Below are positions 60,401 through 64,000 of a DNA stretch of 64,000 nucleotides, one piece after another. The stretch's first letter is position 1. Every line of letters starts with the position of its first letter. Source of the DNA: Lophius americanus (Eukaryota > Chordata > Actinopteri > Lophiiformes > Lophiidae); assembly GCA_037951165.1 (NCBI GenBank), contig JBBDHG010000116.1, positions 955,001-1,019,000 of the forward strand, given 5' to 3'. The position numbers and the translations under genes were made by a program. Below the pieces are notes generated by a model. That model did not search any database. It had not been told where the DNA came from and saw only the letters and a list, made by a program, of their open reading frames with translations.

Positions 60401-61492
60401 GTCCTCTGGATCCAGCTTTTTGAGGGCCGCTTCCAGGCTAAGAGAAATACAAACTCAGAATCAGACAGAAAAAGAGAAGAAAACCAAACCTGAGACACAG
60501 TTCCAGACCTGAAAGCCCCAAATACACCCAAATATATGAAATAAACCCTTTAAATATATGTTTACGTCTCTGTATTCCAAAAAAATAAATTGAATGAATG
60601 AATGAATCAGCTCCGAAGTATTTTTTGGATGACTAATGAATATGTTTGGTCTCATTGGGAGCTGGTCCGCATAATGAGGAGAAATGAAATTCCCCCCAGA
60701 ACTTAAAAGAAAAACAAAAACACAGAAACACATGAAGTGAATAAACAGATGCCCCTGGAATATACAGCATGTTAAACGAGAACACACGCACACGTCTGTA
60801 AGCTGCAGCTGCCAAACACGTGAAGTATCAGAGACACAACAGCTGCTGTCAGACGTCCTGCTATAAATAACAGGAGCAGCTGAAACACGCCGATCTTCTA
60901 CTAGCAAACAAATGATTTCTTCCATGAAATACAGTGAATAAATACAGTGACAGCGGAAAATGTACTTTTACATGATATCAAAAGTAAATCATGAGATAAT
61001 CATGGTTAAACCAGTTGCTTTTATTTTGGTTTGATGAACGATAACGCAGCGTCTGAACGGTGGATGTTTTCACGTACTTTTACTTTGCATGCTGTAAAAA
61101 TACTGCATTTCCCATTTGAATACAGAATTAACATAAAGTCAATAATTGTGCAGACCAATATTTCAAGACTTTAAACAGACACCGTCTATTAACTGTAAAG
61201 GTTTTTTATGTTTTACCACAACAAAACCTTATAATTAAATAGGAGAAGATAAAAAGAGACAAAAATCTACAATTGTTAATTGAGACATGAAGAAAAAAAA
61301 ACAGACTAGGTCCAGTTTTAAAAGCTGAGTTTAAATCATTTTAACAGACTTCAGGCTCTGAGTTTAACCTGTGAAGGAAGGTTAGATTCTTAAGTTATCT
61401 TTAATCAAACCTGCAGATCAAATAAACAGAATAAACTCAGACACAGGTTTAGAATTGTACCTGGGATTAAATAGGCCGTCAGTGGTTTCCAT
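56005..61492 (-). CDS. aimp1: AIMP1 (p43, EMAP II precursor), complete
   Basis: Non-catalytic scaffold of the cytosolic multi-aminoacyl-tRNA synthetase complex; its C-terminal tRNA-binding domain can be released as the cytokine EMAP II in mammals. Exons, descending: 61492-61461, 60437-60343, 59653-59540, 58112-57730, 56424-56253, 56171-56005 (phases 2, 1, 1, 0, 1), giving 320 aa against 312 in human. Residues about 11-80 form the N-terminal coiled coil (QILEYFKTHALLSREKA, LLVENAKLKKDIEQLK) used for complex assembly. Residues 81-156 are a Pro/Ser-rich then Arg-rich linker. The OB-fold tRNA-binding domain starts near VDVSRLDLRVGR (157) and includes LAVLLCNVKAYKMEG and PTGSTPGDKITF. The protein ends KGKGLCRAQTLTNCLIK. 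Odd features: the linker lacks the Lys-rich character of mammals, and an AATAAA hexamer overlaps the stop codon. Confidence 0.93.
56425..57729. other. aimp1 intron 4, AT-rich
   Basis: Very AT-rich, with an (AAT)n run at about 57466-57495. No coding, RNA or mobile-element signal was recognised. Confidence 0.5.
59010..59105 (-). mobile_element. Retroelement tail remnant in aimp1 intron 3
   Basis: GGTCGCAGGGGACTGGAGCC, CATCCCAGCTGTCGTTGG and AAGTCGCCCGTTCAGGGGAAG match, in reverse, the tail words at 50795-50855. The open frame that runs through it on the plus strand is therefore not a gene. Confidence 0.6.
59750..60095 (+). mobile_element. LINE 3' end with ORF C-terminus and (TTA)n tail
   Basis: The plus strand reads GGQAFCSAAPRLWNALPDHL and DTIKKGLKTFLFSRTY, a typical C-terminus of Rex/L2-type reverse-transcriptase ORFs. 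It is followed by GCACTTTGAGATTTGATCC and a (TTA)n tail. It is inserted antisense in aimp1 intron 2 and is 5'-truncated. Confidence 0.8.
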
Positions 61493-61839
61493 GTTGGACG
61501 ATGTTTTCAGCCGACCGTTCGGAGCGAATCTTCAGCAGAGACACAGTGAGACTCTGTCAGCTGTCAGTTTTCATCTCCAGCGGGGTGGAGGTCAAAGGTC
61601 AAACACCACCCCTCTGAAGTCCCAGCCTCCAAGGTTTGGCTGATTGGACTCTCAAAGATTAGTATAAACAAGCTGTATAAAATAGAGTAAAACAGATCAA
61701 AACAAAAAATAGGTTAAGGGGAAAAACGTGAATAATAATGCAAAAATAATGTCAGATAAATAATGTTCTAAAATTAGGCTCTGAAAAATCAAAAAATCAG
61801 TATGAAAAAGCTGAATAAATGAAATAAAACAATATGTAT

Positions 61840-61945
61840 ACATGTATATGTATAGGTATATATGTGTGTATATATATATGTATATATATGTATATATGTG
61901 TATATATATGTATATATATAAGTATATGTCTGTATATATGTATGT
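61840..61945. repeat. TATATG/TATGTA microsatellite
   Basis: Imperfect TA/TG repeats (GTATATATATGTATATATAT). The peptides read from it are low-complexity artefacts. It lies upstream of aimp1. Confidence 0.85.
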
Positions 61946-62099
61946 ATATATGTCTGCGTGTATACTCAGTACATCTCCTCTGATTCTGATCAGCATTTAC
62001 TTTTAACTTATTGGAATTATTTTCCACTATTGTTTCTGCCTACTTTACTTTGCTACTGTAAGATTGGAAATGTCCCTGTTGTGGGACTAAATAAAGTAC

Positions 62100-62505
62100 A
62101 TCTCATCTCATCTTATCTTATCTTATCTTATCTTATCTTATCTTATCTTATCTTATCTTATCTTATCTTATCTTATCTTATCGTATCGTATCGTATCGTA
62201 TCGTATCGTATCGTATCTCATCTCAACTCATCTCATCTCATCTCATCTCATCTCATCTCATCTCATCTCATCTCATCTCAACTCAACTCAACTCAACTCA
62301 ACTCAACTCAACTCAACTCAACTCAACTCAACTCAACTCAACTCATCTCATCTCATCTCATCTCAACTCAACTCAACTCAACTCAACTCAACTCAACTCA
62401 ACTCAACTCAACTCAACTCAACTCAACTCATCTCATCTCATCTCATCTCAACTCAACTCAACTCAACTCAACTCAACTCATCTCAACTCAACTCAACTCA
62501 TCTTA
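62100..62505 (+). repeat. Pentanucleotide satellite, about 81 units in blocks
   Basis: Begins right after GGGACTAAATAAAGTACA, the end of a retroelement tail (about 62065-62099). Blocks of TCTTA (62111-62180), TCGTA (62181-62215), TCTCA and ACTCA follow, the last two alternating. All frames are open because the units contain no stops. Confidence 0.95.
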
Positions 62506-63129
62506 AGCTGCTCTGACCTTGAATCTTCATTCAGTCCTTGTGGACAAGGCCCCCAATTCTGTAACATTCCCGGGTTTTCCTTTCATTCATTCATTGACTA
62601 TTCAGCTGTTTTCAAGACTTAGACGACAGGTTTAACATTAACAACATTAATAGTAATAATAACAAAACTGAAAATACTAACAGTTATTATTAGTCTCGTT
62701 ATTATCATTATAAGGGAGGAGTAGAAGTTCCTCACCTGTCAGTGGTGTGTCAGGTACGAGCCCCACAGTTACCTACACGTCACGTTTAAAGATCGGAAAC
62801 AATACAATATAGTATTTTTGCCATCAATAAAGGGTAAAGCCTGAACTTTAAACGCTTCTCTGGACCCAACTGTGATTATTTGGTATCAAGAAACTTCACA
62901 CTTTCTCAAACACATACTTTTACTTTTATCACCGACATAAAGTTATATATTGTTCAGTAGTAGTATTAGTAGCAGTAGTATTAGAAGTACTGACAGGTTA
63001 GCTAGCTAACTACATGAACTTTACCGTTAGCGGTTGTTCTTCCTCAACGTTATTTATGAGTTGTCCAGATTGCTGTACGGACGATAAATAGAAGAGGAAC
63101 ATCTTTAAAACACAAGGTTTACATCAAAG

Positions 63130-64000
63130 GAAAGCAATAAGACGGAAAGAAAGAAATGTCCAACAACTCCTCCTGGAGCCAAAGAATAAAAATGAGTCTT
63201 GAGGTGAGATTTAAAAGCAGACAGAAGTTTTGTTTTAGGGACGACCGGACGTCACTGAGTTCCGGCTCACGCCACAGTAAGGTACACTACAGTAGTCCAG
63301 TTGGGTTGTAATAAAAGCATGAATAAGCTTTTCAAAAATAATTAAGGGTTAAAAAGGTCTTAACCTTAGGTAAAAGCCTCAACGGATAATAAAAATGATT
63401 TAAACATAAGTTTATCTGTTTATCAAGTTTAAATCATCGTCCATTTTGACGCCAAGGTTCCAAACAGTGGATTTTAAAAATAAATGCAAGGAGTCCATGC
63501 AGGTCCATAGCAGAGGCGTCAATGGTACCGCTAGGTCCGAATTGCATAATATCAGTTTTGCTATTATTAAAAAACGTAAAAAGTTAGGGCCATCCCAGCT
63601 TTGATGTCTTTCAGACACTTCAGCAGTGAATTCAAAGAACAGGCATCATTCATTTTCAGTGGCAGGAAAATGTGTGAGTCATCTGCGTAGGAATGATAGG
63701 AGATGCCGTGCTTCCTTAAAATCCACCCTAAAGGGAGCAGATAAAAGGAAAAAAGCATCGGCCCAAGAATTAAACCTTGGGGGACTCCACATGGAAGAGG
63801 GGCAATGGACGAGACACAGCAAGACTGCTGTTTATCATGTTTGGAAGTTAGGTCCGATAGCTTCCCGGACCTCTTTAAAAAGGCGAGGTGGGACAACGTC
63901 TGTGGGACGGCCTGCAGGTTTAAGTTCTACAGTAATTTCTGTTAGACAAGAAAGAGACACAGACTCAAAGTGATCAAAGACAGCAGAGCATGAGATGGAG
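63130..64000 (-). mobile_element. L2/Rex1-like non-LTR retrotransposon, RT fragment, continues off the window
   Basis: The minus strand encodes CGVPQGLILGPMLFSFYLLP, HGISYHSYADDSHIFLPL (catalytic YADD) and a later LGVKMDDDLN, which are reverse-transcriptase motifs in correct order. Downstream non-coding words (63180-63400, e.g. TAAAAGCATGAATAAGCTTTT) belong to related fish repeats. A frame break after GMALTF suggests it is inactive. The 5' part lies beyond the right edge. Confidence 0.8.

Noticed and set aside
61958..62506. A 182-codon open frame over the pentanucleotide repeat
   Set aside because: Low-complexity translation of TCTCA/ACTCA units that contain no stop in any frame.

Overview
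The window is teleost fish genomic DNA, most likely from a percomorph-like species. The evidence is multi-exon vertebrate genes with GT-AG introns, Tc1-like and Rex/L2/RTE-like element remains typical of fish, abundant (CA)n, (TA)n and (AAT)n microsatellites, and a gene set (npnt, dkk2, gimd1, aimp1) that in tetrapods lies together on one chromosome arm (human 4q24-q25). All exon models were read by eye from splice sites, reading-frame continuity and family resemblance. No alignment was run.

Layout. (1) 215-16226, minus strand: a membrane receptor guanylate cyclase. Its 3' end runs off the left edge of the window. It has a short cysteine-containing ectodomain instead of the usual ligand-binding fold, then one transmembrane segment, a kinase-homology domain, a dimerisation helix and the first part of the cyclase domain. 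A large intron of this gene (about 8.06-14.12 kb) is full of transposon debris. (2) 16227-17482: a short gap between two divergent genes. (3) 17483-26562, plus strand: a complete nephronectin-like matrix protein (13 exons, 666 aa) with EGF repeats, a threonine-rich stalk, an RGD site and a MAM domain. (4) 26563-36023: gene-poor DNA with LINE remains, microsatellites and a few unassigned open segments. (5) 36024-39620, plus strand: a complete Dickkopf-2-like Wnt antagonist (4 exons, 290 aa) with a 24-bp minisatellite in its third intron and an unusual Ser/Pro-rich insertion in the second cysteine-rich domain. (6) 39621-50904: an 11-kb gene desert with local duplications, TAGC-rich DNA, a TGACATCA-rich array and hairpins. 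(7) 50905-54556, plus strand: a complete GIMD1-like small GTPase-fold protein (3 exons, 216 aa). (8) 56005-61492, minus strand: a complete AIMP1 (p43/EMAP II precursor), 6 exons, 320 aa. (9) 61493-64000: microsatellites, a long pentanucleotide satellite and a LINE reverse transcriptase fragment.

The genes do not form a pathway. Nephronectin acts in the extracellular matrix (integrin binding), Dkk2 in extracellular Wnt/LRP signalling, AIMP1 in the cytosolic multi-tRNA-synthetase complex, and the cyclase makes cGMP at the membrane. They are neighbours through conserved synteny. The most interesting signals are the non-canonical cyclase ectodomain, the Dkk2 CRD2 insertion, the Walker A Lys-to-Arg change in GIMD1, and many near-perfect snap-back palindromes scattered through non-coding DNA.
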